The position numbers were made by a program, and so were the translations under genes. Below, piece by piece: positions 40,618-50,677 of a stretch of DNA of 64,000 bases; the first letter of the stretch is position 1, and the number at the start of each line of letters is the position of its first letter. This DNA is from Rhynchopus sp. YZ270_cl-10 (Eukaryota; Euglenozoa; Diplonemea; Diplonemida; Diplonemidae). The notes beneath the pieces are model-generated. The model worked only from the letters and a program-made list of their open reading frames with translations, was not told the origin of the DNA and made no database searches. The stretch covers positions 1 through 64,000 of the forward strand of contig OZ037923.1 of NCBI GenBank assembly GCA_964035575.1, in the 5' to 3' direction.

Positions 40618-40662
40618 AAAAATGCAAACGCCTCGCCGTTCATCGGAGGACGCAGCAAAAAA
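40618..40662. repeat. Repeat E with CCG-TTCAT-CGG hairpin
   Basis: TGCAAACGCCTCGCCGTTCATCGGAGGACGCAG (in parts): stem CCG/CGG extended by CCT/AGG around TTCAT, then AAAAAA. Confidence 0.6.
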
Positions 40663-40852
40663 GATGTACGGAACGAAAGTAACGAAACGGAACTAACATA
40701 GAAAAATCGGCAAACAAAAAAAAGCGGTGAAGCAGGGGGGGAAGGTGGAGGGGAATGGGGTTCGTGTGGAGGGCATAAAACAGCGCAACGATAAAAAAGG
40801 TGTGTGCCAAGACACACAGTCTTTTTTTTGCATCATGATGATTTCTTAGTTA

Positions 40853-40942
40853 GGCCATCTAGCTCTCACAGCCTATTGTGTGTCTCAAGGGAGACGGTCA
40901 GATGGCCCATTAGTACTTCCCTGCCATTAGCATTTTTTTTTG
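40853..40942 (+). ncRNA. Candidate structured RNA with T-run terminator
   Basis: GGCCATCT (40,853-40,860) pairs with AGATGGCC (40,900-40,907), enclosing two hairpins: CACA-gcctat-TGTG (40,867-40,880) and GTCTC-aagg-GAGAC (40,882-40,895). A single-stranded tail of about 25 bases ends in ten T (40,933-40,942), like an RNA polymerase III stop. It does not match tRNA, 5S, U6 or U2 as I know them. Another small hairpin (TGTGTG...CACACA, 40,801-40,818) with a T run precedes it. Could equally be a mobile hairpin element. Confidence 0.35.
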
Positions 40943-40949
40943 ATCCGGA

Positions 40950-40968
40950 GTACTGAATTACAGTACTA
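40950..40968. repeat. Short inverted repeat
   Basis: AGTACTG-AATTA-CAGTACT, seven base pairs, eight bases after the T run of the candidate RNA. Confidence 0.7.
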
Positions 40969-41182
40969 TTTGCGACCAAAAAAGTCGCCAAAATACAAGA
41001 AAATCCCCAAAAATCAGCGAATATTGTGTTGGGTCGCCAAGCTTCTTGTCCTACTGTAAGTCACACTGCCGGATTAGCACGAAGAAGAGTCAGGAAGAGA
41101 AGAGATTAGTTATAATATACTTTCAAATCGAAGGACAGAAAAGTACAAAAGTACAAAAGGACGTTCTAGAAGATACCGTATT

Positions 41183-41265
41183 CGTACAAAAGTATCGACC
41201 GTAAATATACCATTTCAGGGTTTTTCTAGAAGTTCGACTTGTTTTACGGTCGATACTTTTGTACG
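41183..41265. repeat. Inverted repeat F, 23-bp perfect arms
   Basis: CGTACAAAAGTATCGACCGT plus AAA (41,183-41,205) is perfectly inverted at 41,243-41,265, with a 37-base spacer. Arms extend imperfectly outward (TACCGT/ACGGTA). A related half-copy lies at 52,520-52,600. MITE-like. Confidence 0.9.
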
Positions 41266-41609
41266 GTTACGGTACATCTCAATATTTTGAGAAAAGAGAA
41301 AAAGAAAACTGTCACAGTGTGGAGACAATCTTGCCAAAAAGGAAACAAAGATGATGAAATAGCATTAAAGCTTCACAGTGCGTACTGGGGTATGTACCTT
41401 TGTTATAAGGTGCAAGAAAGGCGCTGAAAAAACAAAAGAGAAAAAATGAACGACAAATCTTAAAGTATTGATAAACGTAATTGATACACTTTAAAAACTC
41501 TTTTGAGTGACCACAGCCATGAGGGCTAAAGCCCAAATAGCTGCAACGTTGATGAACTCAATAGGGGGGGGATGAGACAAAGAGGAATTAGTTTCATATG
41601 GGACATGCA

Positions 41610-41626
41610 TGTGCCTCTCGTGCACA
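41610..41626. repeat. Repeat A hairpin
   Basis: TGTGC-CTCTCGT-GCACA, a perfect five-base-pair stem. Confidence 0.7.
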
Positions 41627-41878
41627 CACAGATTTAATCAGTGGTTTCCACGTTATCCACAAGGTGGTAGGGGAACACTGAGCGGAGCGCATCCGTGGGG
41701 GTGCCACTAATACAAAGATTTTAAAAATAAAAATTTGTTACGCATCCACTCGTTTGGATAAAGAAAACTGGAGATGAAAAAAGGGGGTTTGGGGGGGAGT
41801 TTAATTCTTGAACACACTCAGTCATATAAAAACCTCACAAGAAGCACCTGTCTGAACACCTCTGAAAAAGTGAATGTG

Positions 41879-42430
41879 TTGATAGTGCAAACGCCTCTTG
41901 GGACGCAGGCCACTGACACCTCCGCGTGGTTATCGAACCTATGAGTGGTGTTGTTCCACATATGGGAGTTGGAAAAAAGCGTGGAATGCACACTCCCCAC
42001 CTGACATCCGACCTGTGATACAAAAATTGACAAAATAATCACGTCAGAAGGGAAAGAAAAAAAAAAGAACTAATATTTACAGAAAAGACCTTAAAAAATA
42101 AGAAAGGGAGTGAGCCTCATCACGGAGGCTCAAAAAAAAAATTGAAGTTATTAATGCAGGCACCTCCTGACTGACCTACGATGCCAGCCCCGGATGAAAG
42201 CACAAAAAAAATTTAAACGTCAAAAGACCTGTCCCCCCCTACGACAAGGAGGGAAACGAAGGGGAAGAAAAAAAAGGGGAAAATAATAGAAAAAGTTTAT
42301 AAGATGACAGCCTCTTCGTGCTTAGTTAGTCACCTTGATCACAAATAAATGAAGTTTGATAGTGTGCAAAAACGCCTCATATAGGACCACAGAGGCACTG
42401 ACACATCCGTGGGGGTGTCAAACCCCCTCT
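41879..42430. repeat. Cluster of three repeat E copies and one repeat A
   Basis: Repeat E at 41,879-41,940 (GATAGTGCAAACGCCTC...GCCACTGACACCTCCG), 42,143-42,210 (GAAGTTATTAATGCAGGCAC...GATGCCAGCCCCGGATGAAA) and 42,356-42,425 (GTGCAAAAACGCCTC...GCACTGACACATCCG). Repeat A at 42,296-42,341 (AAGATGACAGCCTCTTCGTG, CTTAGTTAGTCACCTTGATC). The E and A copies alternate, suggesting they move or duplicate together. Confidence 0.65.
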
Positions 42431-42939
42431 GGAGTGTTGCACTTAAAATATTGCAATAAAAAACGCAGGAAAAACAAAAAAAATTCAATGATGCAAGCTC
42501 TCGAATGAAGGGGCTTTTACTCTAAAAAAAGGGCAGGGAAGGGAAGCTTTGCCCGAAAAAAAAACCTAAAAAAAAAACCTAAGGCCTGACATCGCTTTTA
42601 AGGTCAGACCCCCGGAGAGGGGATGCGTTTTTTGATTAATTTGTGTTGGTTCCATCAGCAACCTTTTTTGTTATCTTTTTGACAAATCTTCTAAAAAAAA
42701 GCAACAAAAGTTTAAACCAGCGTTTTTTTTTTTTTTGTATTCACCAAACCTAAATCAGATGGATCTCACAAAAATGGTAAATTAATTTGTCAGAATTTTC
42801 ACAATATTTCGCACAACTCTTTCTGTCTTTCTAGAACATTATCTTTGTATTAAACTTATGCCTTTTTGATAAAATTGTTGTAGTGTAGTTACCTCGGTTG
42901 GTGTTGCCACAGTAAGCCTCCACTGTCATTTTTTTTTAA
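42431..42939. repeat. Spacer with repeat C
   Basis: 42,866-42,928 is a repeat-C copy (TTTTGATAAAATTGTTGTAG, TTACCTCGGTTGGTGTTGCC, CCTCCACTGTCA) close downstream of the F-box gene. The remainder is AT-rich with A runs; no gene. Confidence 0.65.
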
Positions 42940-45054
42940 TCAAACGGAAGCACCATAGTCAAAGGTAACCCGCAGCTTCTTCCCCATCCCTCCTTCACAA
43001 AACTCCCCTTCACGGAAGACAACCGAATGGTGCCTCGCTGCACCTGCAGGGAGGAAGACAGGCTTGCCCTGCTTGAAGAGCCTCTCCGTTACGGTCGGGG
43101 AGATGCTCGCTTCGTAATACTCTGGTGTACAGCCTAGGTAGTCTATGTCAAGAATACGCGACGCCTTTGCGAAGACATTCGTCAACGAAGTGACACTCCG
43201 TACACATGCCCGCAGGCACGTCAAATGGGCACGATGTGCTAAATCCGCAGTGGTTTCATCAGACATAACAGCTTCATTCGATTTCAAACTCAGTTTTCTG
43301 AGGTTCGGAAACGCTTTTAACATTGCGGCATGTGCCTCATGTGCACATGAGAGGTCGAGGCTGAAGTCTAGCTCCATCGTTTTGACATTCGGTCGTGCTT
43401 CGGTAGGGAACGCTGCTGCAGTCAGAGCCCCGCAGGAAAACCCGCGAAGCGCTTCGAGGTGTGGGAGGTTGAGGATGGTGCGCATCGAGTCGTCGTCGAG
43501 AACGGTGTGCAAGGACTCACGGCGTTGGGTGCTGTCGGAGGTTGTGTGAGGTGCTGTGCAATGCCCTCCATCGTAGCGTGGGATGAAGAGGTACAGTGCA
43601 CGAAGCTGTCTGCACTTCTCTGCGACCGTCTTCACCCCTAACGGCGTCATTTCGTAGCAGCAAAACAGACTTAGCTCAGTCAGATTACTCACAGACATTG
43701 CACGAAGAGAGAGATCCGTGAGGTGCCGGCAGTCACTCATCTGAATCGATGTGATTCCTTCCGGAAGAGTACAAGGCACTTCCTCGTCCCCAATAAAGCC
43801 AGCATCGGTGATGTCTTTGTTTGTATTGAGTTTGATTGACTTCAGCTTTTTGAGGTTCGTGAAAATACTGCGGAGACCTGCATTTGTCAACCCTGACATT
43901 CCTTTGATAAAGACATGCTGCAGGTTTAGTGAGTGTTTAAATGAGCAGAGAATGTCTGAAATGCTGTCCAAACTGCCAAGGCATTGCGGCGTGCTTTCTA
44001 CACCGTTGACCAAAAGGCTTTCGAGGTCCCTGCAGTTCGAGAGCACCGCGCGAAGCGAGACTGCGTCAATCTGTGTACCAGACAAATCAAGCTTCCTCAA
44101 CCCTCTGCAATGCTCCGCTATCGCGAGAAACCCTTTCGGGACAAACTCGGTCGATATTTTCAGTTCTTTAAGCTGCGCAAAACGGGGCAGCTGTTCCGCC
44201 ATTTCCTTCCCACTCATTAAACGGGTTATTGTAAGAGATGTGAGGCAAGGCGGGAGACACGACCACGCAGCGTCGCTGTGCACCTGCCGCGCGGTGAGGT
44301 GTTTAAGACGTGGAAAGCTGAGGGCTTCCTCAGCATTGCGGAAGGTGAGCACATAGAGGTCGACTAGGCTGTTCTGGAGGGCATGAAGCGCTGCCCAGTC
44401 GTCTTCATCTACTTCAGTCAGCATCGTGAGGCTGCTTGGTGTGCGTACTCTACCTTCCGCTTCTTTGTACGCCCGCAGCACCCCCCCCGCCACCACCTTC
44501 GACTTCAGCACCAACGTCACCACATTGCACTGCGCCACCCACCCACACCCGACATCACCCTTAACCATATCCCTCTCATGAACCATCCACGGTGTGTCCG
44601 CACACACACCCCGCCACCCTTTGCAGACTCGAGAAATGCTGTGCACCCTCTCCCGGGTATCAAAAAATGCGACCACCAGCTCGAGAAGCTCGTTGGGGAT
44701 GTGGAGGGTGGAGGTGCGAGGTGAGGTTGGGGAGAGGGAGAGGATCTCACAGCAGGAGGAGCATGAGGACACAGGGGAGGTGGGCGTGCCGCAGGGTGTG
44801 TCGGGTGCAACGTCGCGGGTAGAGGTTGTGGTGGAGGTGGGCGGCAGGTCCTTGCTGCTGCGGAGGCGGCGCAGGGCGCGGTGGTGGTGGTGGTGTGGCT
44901 CCCTGCGCTGTGCCTTGCAGACGTGCTTCGCGATTTTGTGTGACGCCCGCTGTGCAGTCCCCACACGCCGTAGCCGTGTTTTCAAGTTCGCATCTTGCTG
45001 TAAAAACTCTGGTATCGATAACGGCACCTCATCGCCATTGTTGAAGAGATGCAT
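42940..45054 (-). CDS. F-box / leucine-rich-repeat protein
   Basis: 704 residues from ATG at 45,054; a pyrimidine-rich stretch ending TTTTTAGTAG lies 10-15 bases upstream, so the leader is short. Residues 1-115 are basic and Ser/Thr/Pro-rich with a run of five His (54-58). The F-box is at about 117-160 (LHIPNELLELVVAFF...SISRVCKGWRGV). Irregular leucine-rich repeats follow to about 680 (LRKLDLSGTQIDAVSLRAVL, LKSIKLNTNKDITDAGFIG, LTELSLFCCYEMTPLGV), as in FBXL/GRR1-type proteins. Such proteins join the SCF ubiquitin ligase through Skp1 and choose the substrate with the LRRs. The target cannot be told from sequence. No intron visible. Confidence 0.85.
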   Translation of the reverse strand: MHLFNNGDEVPLSIPEFLQQDANLKTRLRRVGTAQRASHKIAKHVCKAQRREPHHHHHRALRRLRSSKDLPPTSTTTSTRDVAPDTPCGTPTSPVSSCSSCCEILSLSPTSPRTSTLHIPNELLELVVAFFDTRERVHSISRVCKGWRGVCADTPWMVHERDMVKGDVGCGWVAQCNVVTLVLKSKVVAGGVLRAYKEAEGRVRTPSSLTMLTEVDEDDWAALHALQNSLVDLYVLTFRNAEEALSFPRLKHLTARQVHSDAAWSCLPPCLTSLTITRLMSGKEMAEQLPRFAQLKELKISTEFVPKGFLAIAEHCRGLRKLDLSGTQIDAVSLRAVLSNCRDLESLLVNGVESTPQCLGSLDSISDILCSFKHSLNLQHVFIKGMSGLTNAGLRSIFTNLKKLKSIKLNTNKDITDAGFIGDEEVPCTLPEGITSIQMSDCRHLTDLSLRAMSVSNLTELSLFCCYEMTPLGVKTVAEKCRQLRALYLFIPRYDGGHCTAPHTTSDSTQRRESLHTVLDDDSMRTILNLPHLEALRGFSCGALTAAAFPTEARPNVKTMELDFSLDLSCAHEAHAAMLKAFPNLRKLSLKSNEAVMSDETTADLAHRAHLTCLRACVRSVTSLTNVFAKASRILDIDYLGCTPEYYEASISPTVTERLFKQGKPVFLPAGAARHHSVVFREGEFCEGGMGKKLRVTFDYGASV

Positions 45055-45627
45055 TTTATTTTTCCTACTAAAAAGAGAGGTGAAGAGGGGGAGAAGAAGA
45101 AGGAGGAGGAGGAAGAGGAAGAAAGAAGAGAAAAAATGCTGAATTTTTGGTTCTTTTTGTTGTGATAAACGAAACGATCTGAAACCCAAGAAAAATAAAA
45201 GTGCATTTTTTTTGGGAGGTTAGGCGACAAAAATAAAAAGTGATATATAGATAGCGGCACAGTATTTGATGCAGTAAACCTCTGGCTTGACGATGCCAGC
45301 GCAAATGAAAACAACATAAAATAAAACAAAAAAAGTTTGACTTCAAAATACAAAGTGACAGCTTTAATCAGTGTACCAAGTACAGCATCTGAAGCTGGCG
45401 CTGGACCAACAATACAAACAGTATTTGCTGGAAGGGGTACATAACGGTGAAGGAAATGACTTTGAATCGTGGTTTTTACCGTTTTGTCTTACAACGGTGA
45501 AACCATAAGCTCAAATAATTTACTTTGTCGTCGTGTACCCAAAAAACCCCTCCCCTTCCCACGAAAAATAATGCCTACCCAAGGCTGACACACAACACAA
45601 CACATCCCAACCCAGACACACTTGCTT
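45055..45627. repeat. Spacer with repeat E tail and diverged repeat B
   Basis: 45,289-45,320 resembles the GATGCCAGC...GATGAAA end of repeat E. 45,336-45,395 starts like repeat B (TTTGACTTCAAAATACAAAG, CAGTGTACCAAGTACA) but then diverges. No gene. Confidence 0.45.
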
Positions 45628-46259
45628 CTATTCGTGTCTCGGACGCTTGTTGCTGTCGAGGCGTTTCAAACACTCGCGTGCGTAGTGACCGTCCTTTCCG
45701 CAGTGCCCGCACCTTCCGTCAGGGATCTGCAGAAACAGAGAGGGGTTTTTTAAAAAATGTTAACTTTTTGTTCATTTATCTTACTCAGTGAAATGTACGT
45801 TAGCGTTTGGGGGTTTTGGGTAGTGAGTGGTGCACAGTGGGCGTTATTTTCACTAAATCATCCGTGAAATAATGTGAAATCCTTGTTTTTCTTGACACAT
45901 ACCTCATCGTGGTGGAATGCAATGAAGAGGTCGTTTCCTTCGTTGTGTTCACGTCCCTCCTTAGCCCTAGGTCCCATCACATCGAACTCCGTCGCCCTGC
46001 GTGCATGCTCGACAGTCGCAAACCGCACCCATCCAAACCCAGCAAACTTCAGCCCCTCCCGACTCACCGCCCAGGTCACGCCTTCGTGCGCGATGCGGCT
46101 CGCCAGCGCAGCCCCAAAGAGCTTGTGCAGCACTCCGTCGTTGAAGCTGTCTTCGCAGTTCGAGATCTTCACGCATTTCGAAGGTGTCGGGGCAAACTCG
46201 TCGCTGACGGCGCTCATCTCGTCGTCACTTTCCTCAACACGGTCACGTTTTTGCCCCAT
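45628..46259 (-). CDS. Two-exon RRM and zinc-knuckle RNA-binding protein
   Basis: Exon 1 is 46,259-45,903 and exon 2 is 45,726-45,628 (donor GTATGTG, acceptor TTTCTGCAG, phase 0), giving 151 residues. After an acidic, basic-tipped head (MGQKRDRVEESDDEM), residues about 30-115 look like an RNA-recognition motif: VKISNCEDSFNDGVLHKLFG as beta1-alpha1, then FAGFGWVRFATVEHARRATEF as beta3-alpha2. The aromatic RNP residues are partly present. Exon 2 encodes a CCHC knuckle, CGHCGKDGHYARECLK (CX2CX4HX4C), and a basic tail. The RRM plus knuckle layout is typical of nuclear splicing or mRNA-processing proteins. Exon 2 is too short to be found as an open frame alone; the knuckle and exact phase support it. 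Confidence 0.8.
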
Positions 46260-46370
46260 TTTTGTTGTGTTGTCTTTGTTTTCTGATGCAGAGGTGCAGT
46301 GGTGTCAAAGGAGAAGGTAAGGAGGGGACAGGTGACCATGTGGGGGGTGACGGTACAAAAAAAAAAAACG

Positions 46371-46455
46371 TTGACTTGAAATACAAAAGCACTCTCGTGA
46401 ACAGTGTACCTTTGGTACATCGGCTGTACCCGGGGGTGGAACCCAACCATGCAGT
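46371..46455. repeat. Repeat B copy
   Basis: GTTGACTTGAAATACAAAAG, CACTCTCGTGAACAGTGTACC, TACATCGGCTGTACC, AACCCAACCATGCAGT. Lies just upstream of the RRM/zinc-knuckle gene. Confidence 0.75.
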
Positions 46456-46787
46456 GGACTTAAGTAACTGCGACAGTCCGCCATTCGGACCCCGCAGAGA
46501 CCCTAGTTGGACAGTAAACTCCAGACAAAGGAGTTCTGGGGTTGACTAATTCGGACATATAATTGCTTATCTGGGCTTAGGCCTTGCTGAAAATACTACT
46601 GAGGAAACATATAACTACCTCTTTTCTTTTGTTTTCGTTATTCTACTGAGACAACTCTATAGTCTTGGTCTATCGTAAAAGCATAAGAATTGGTCCATCA
46701 AAGTTGGGACTTTTTTAAGTGTTTGCTTCTAGCCCAGTTTCTAAAGGGAAACCCCCAGAAATAAAGGGGGTTTTTAGCAAAAAAAAA

Positions 46788-46870
46788 TTGACTCGAAATA
46801 CAAGCAGGGTTCTAGCTCAGAAGAAAGGACCCCTCAACTGCAGTCCTACACCCATTTCATGATTTACATC
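46788..46870. repeat. Repeat B copy with altered middle
   Basis: TTGACTCGAAATACAAG at the start and CAGTCCTACACCCATTTCAT, GATTTACATC at the end, but the middle is different (GGGTTCTAGCTCAGAAG). The conserved ends around an altered middle suggest a defined element. Confidence 0.65.
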
Positions 46871-46925
46871 AGAAAAAAAAAACCACCCAAACCCGAACGT
46901 CACCCCCCCCGACCCCTCAGTGATG

Positions 46926-49346
46926 TCACAATGCAAATTTGTATTTCATCGTTCGTTCAGGTGACATGCGATGTGCAGGCACGCTCCCAGCCCTGGGCGA
47001 CGCTGTACGTGGCCGTCGTGCCTGTATCTGTGTCGCAGCATGTGACGTGTACCCCCTGTGCCCCCCTGGGGCACCCGGAGCTAGGAGCGGCTGTGAGAAC
47101 TTGCCCTTCATGAGCCCTGCGGCGGCAGCTCTGCACTTGAAGGCAGAGTTGACAATGCCTGTTGCCATGTCCTGCATGTGCATCATGCGCAGCTGTTCGG
47201 GAGGGTGTGTGAATAGATGTGATGGAATTCAAGGAAAGTGTTTTTGTTTAGATGAACCTAAGCATCAAGTGCACAGTTTGTAGGACTCACCTTGATCACA
47301 TTTGTTCAAAAGTTATTGAAACCCACAAAAAAGAACCCAAATAAAAGCGGGAAGAGAGTATGCCCCGGTAACCATATTTAATTACATTGGCTCCAGACAA
47401 GCCAGCCACCCCATAAAACACACATTGGTGCCATATTCTAAGAATTACCCCTTATTAGTTATCAAAACACACACCTCTCCATCGATCGCCTTCATCGCTG
47501 TCGTGCTGCTGGGTGGTGTGGAGTCGCTTCTTTCACACGACGGTGGTGACGGCGACGGTGACGGCGTCCCTGACGCACCCCTCTGTGTGCCTGCTGCCTT
47601 ACCCTCGGCGACGCTGTCCTTCGCTAGCGGCGACATACGCGCCTGGTGCACATACCCCGCAGGCGCAGGACTGCCGAAGACTTCGTCAGCAGGGCACATC
47701 AGGTCCTTCACGATGCCTGTCGGTGCCAGGCTTGTCTGAACGTTACCACGGTGGTCCTCTGAGACGTGCCGCCTCTCGCTGACTGGCGACTTCTGCATGA
47801 TGAGTGGCGACACTGCAGGGGAGTGTCCTGCAAATGGAGAATGCGTGGCGTGGAATGTGTACTGCGCAGCAGCAGCTGCAGGCTGGAGTATGCCTGGTGA
47901 GGTTGTGCGTTCGACGCTGTTTGCTTCAGAGACGAGGGCATCGATGGTGGCCTGGCGCTCGCGGAGTGTGGCGATGGTGGCAGACTTCGTGCGGCATGCG
48001 GAGAGCCAGCTGTACTGTGCACGCTCGGATGCGGCAACGGAGGCCCGCGCCACGTCCTCCTGCTTGAGGAACTGCTTCACCATGACGCTGTTGCTGAACT
48101 CCATCAGCTGCACCGCCTCCCCTGCCGCGCGGCTCCACTTCCTGCACTCCGCCTCCAGCTCGCGGGTGTTCTGTTTACGGTGCTGCAGCTCCTGCTGTTG
48201 GTCGTGCAGGCGGCTCTTTGCTGTCTCGATCTCACGCTTCTTCCTGCTAACCTCTGCACGCAGATGCGCTACAAGATCGTCACCAGCCTCCAAACCTTGA
48301 AGGTGTGCTCTGGTAGGCTCTGGCACAGCCTCCACAAGGTCGTTCGATTTGAGCACCAAATCTGTGTCGTGGATGAGCACTGCTGAGAGGTGTGGTCCCT
48401 CCGGCTGCTTTGCACGGCGCGCCTTCTCTGGAGAGAGCACCCCTGCAGGGCCTATCACATCGTCGCTGTTTTGTCCACGCGACCACACTGTGGTGCTGTG
48501 CCCGTTGTGTGTACCCTCTGCACCCCAGGTGCCCATATCTTCAGTCAAAGCAAGCTGTCCGAAGTCCTGAGAAATCTGATGGCACTCCCCAGTCATGGAC
48601 GGCAGCGGCTTGTGTGCGAGCGCCCAGTACAGCGCGAACAGCTTTCCGTGCAGGCAGTGCCGTGCCTCTGCTGAGGAGCACGACGCCACGAGAGGGCCTG
48701 GCTGCGTGGTGACGTTGAGAAGGAGGCACACCTTGTTGGGGTCCCACAGCACCGCCTCTATGTCCTTCACGTGGAGGCAGAGGAGGAGCTCACGCTCGCC
48801 AAGGAAGAGCAGTACACGAGGCGTGAGGATGAGCACGACGTCCTGCTCGCCTGCCTCCATCCGCACGACGTCGGACCACAGCACCTCAGCCTCGCCTGCG
48901 AACCACACACCTTCAGAGTGCTTCTGTACTGCAGACGCGAAGTCGTGCTCGGGTGTGCTGCAGGTCACCCTGCGTGCATCGTCGTCTGCGCAGTGGTGTG
49001 CCAAGGCGTCGAGCGATGTCAGAGAAAAGGCTAGTCTGATGTCCTGCATGGTAGGGTTGTACCACCGCAGTGTGTCGACCACCCTGGATATGAAGCCATC
49101 TCCCATCTCTGGGTCTGCAGCACGGAGGAGAGCCAGGCGTGGCAGACCGTTTGCGACGTAGCGCAGCCCCAGGGCGGTCTCGGCAGTGTTCCCCGCAGTG
49201 TGCACGACACAGAGCACGTTGCGCACCTCCACACGCTCCTCCCAGCTCACCTGCAGGGTGCCGTCCTGCAGCTGCCACACAGCGGAGACATCTTCCTTCA
49301 CGTCGCCGCCAGACTCCCATAAGCAGCGTCCTGCGCAGTTGTCCAT
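46926..49346 (-). CDS. Two-exon PH-like / coiled-coil protein
   Basis: Exon 1 is 49,346-47,475 (ATG start) and exon 2 is 47,192-46,926, giving 712 residues. The donor is GTGTGTG and the acceptor AACAG; both sides are phase 0 and the join reads AIDGE-LRMMHMQDMATG. Residues about 165-250 alternate short hydrophobic strands (VVLILTPRVLLFLGERELLL, VKDIEAVLWDPNKVCLLLNV) and end in a helix, like a PH or PH-like fold. Residues about 370-480 form a coiled coil (RAEVSRKKREIETAKSRLHD and on). Then comes a Pro/Ser-rich linker. Exon 2 adds a helix and a basic tail. No signal peptide or membrane segment. I do not recognise the family; a membrane-peripheral scaffold is a guess. Confidence 0.65.
47251..47303. 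repeat. Repeat A variant in the intron of the PH-like gene
   Basis: AGATGAACCTAAG at the start and GACTCACCTTGATCACATTT at the end are shared with repeat A; the loop region is replaced (CATCAAGTGCACAG). Confidence 0.6.
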
Positions 49347-49878
49347 TATACTGTTATATTGTTTTCGCTGCCGTTCCGTGTGTACTCCTGGTGGTGAATG
49401 GTAAATGAAGCAGAAGATTCGAAGGCTTTTGTAAAGAAAATCAAAAAAAAAACCCCCTTTTTTAGATTTATTTGTCCTAACTTCGAAGGAGAGAAGAGAC
49501 GAGCATTTTGCTTTGTTTTTTTTGCTTTTTTTTTGTCCTTGCTAGTTTCACCTTTTTTTTGTTGGAGCGTTCAAAATTCGATCACTGGGTGTCCACCCCA
49601 CTTGACCACCTTTTTGAACAAAACCCCCAAAAAGGGGGCCATGTGAGGTAGACATCGTGCGTATCCTCTCGGGGCCCCCTCGCACTGAAGCAGACAGACT
49701 CGTGTGTCTTCCCTGTGACACGCCGTTCCGCTGTGTTCCTGGTATAAGTCTATTGATTGTAGTGTTTTTTTTTTTTTGCTTTTTTTGCTTTCATAATTAC
49801 TATCTGACAAAACAGAAAGAGGTACACAACGGTTGTCACCTCTATATAAAATAAAATAAAGAGGGATAGTTGGCGAGG
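49347..49878. other. Spacer upstream of the PH-like gene
   Basis: T- and A-rich, no gene recognised. Near the ATG at 49,346, GGCAG and CCACCAG lie 21 and 41 bases upstream and could be acceptor sites. Confidence 0.4.
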
Positions 49879-49921
49879 TCCTAAACACCTAAGCCTCGGT
49901 GTCTTATGTCACCTTGTGTCA
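49879..49921. repeat. Repeat A hairpin, TAAG-type stem
   Basis: CACCTAAG-CCTCGGTGT-CTTATGTCACCTTG: arms TAAG/CTTA around a slightly altered loop. Confidence 0.65.
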
Positions 49922-49960
49922 CATTTTTGTGTCGCTATTCGAGAAGCAAAATGGAAAAAA

Positions 49961-50049
49961 GTTGACTTGAAATACAAAAAAGCCCTTTCGTGAACAGTGT
50001 TGTGGACACCCAACCATGCCGTCCTACAATCCATTTCGTGGTTTGCATC
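49961..50049. repeat. Repeat B copy with internal deletion
   Basis: GTTGACTTGAAATACAAAAA, GCCCTTTCGTGAACAGTGT, then directly TGTGGACACCCAACCATGC and CATTTCGTGGTTTGCATC. The TGTACC/GGCTGTACC middle is absent. Confidence 0.75.
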
Positions 50050-50606
50050 TGATATATGTGCCAAAAGAAAAATCTGGACAGTTGTGTCCGAACAAAGTCG
50101 CATGATTCCAAAAGAACCAAGAAGCGTTATGCCCAGTCCGAATTTGGTGTTTGAATACAGACCTTCAAATCAAAAGAAAAAAAAAGAGAGAAATTGGTAA
50201 GAAGAAAAGAAAGCCTCTCTGAGTGTGTCGTACTGTCGTAACAGGTGAAGGCTGAAATTAATTTGTGTGCACAACGTACGTACACAAAAGAGCACTCAAA
50301 AGATATAGAGAACGAGAAGAAATAGAAGGTGTCACTTTGTCGTTCCTTCAGTGGAATCACCCCCCCTCGTGTTGTTTGATGCGTTGAGGCAAAACAAGGT
50401 AGGGGGTGAAACGACGTGACACTTTCCGCTCACAAAAGTAGTGTGCTTTAAAAAAAAATGAATTTGGTATGGCTGCAATCCATGGGGCTGAACATAAGGA
50501 CTATTTTTAGGATTCGAGCCACACCAAAAATGCATCTACTCTTCTTGAGAGGCGGGTGAGGACTTGAATGACGGCGGGACACTAAACATGATTTCAAATA
50601 ATGCTT

Positions 50607-50677
50607 TTTGATAAATTGTTGGAGTAGTGTAGTTTGCCTCGGTTGTGTTGACACAGTTGTGCAATCTCCACTGTCTG
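50607..50677. repeat. Repeat C copy
   Basis: TTTTTGATAAATTGTTGGAG, TAGTGTAGTTTGCCTCGG, TTGTGTTGACACAGTTGTGC, AATCTCCACTGTC. Confidence 0.75.

Noticed and set aside
40853-40930. 5S rRNA-like words (GGGAGAC, TTAGTACTT)
   Set aside because: The words occur in the wrong order and the 5S helices cannot be formed; kept only as an unnamed candidate RNA.
46939-47283. + strand Cys-rich frame
   Set aside because: It is the complement of exon 2 of the PH-like gene, which joins the upstream exon in exact phase.
50510-50530. GGATTCGAGCC resembling a tRNA B box
   Set aside because: No A box or cloverleaf can be drawn around it on either strand. No tRNA was recognised anywhere in the window.
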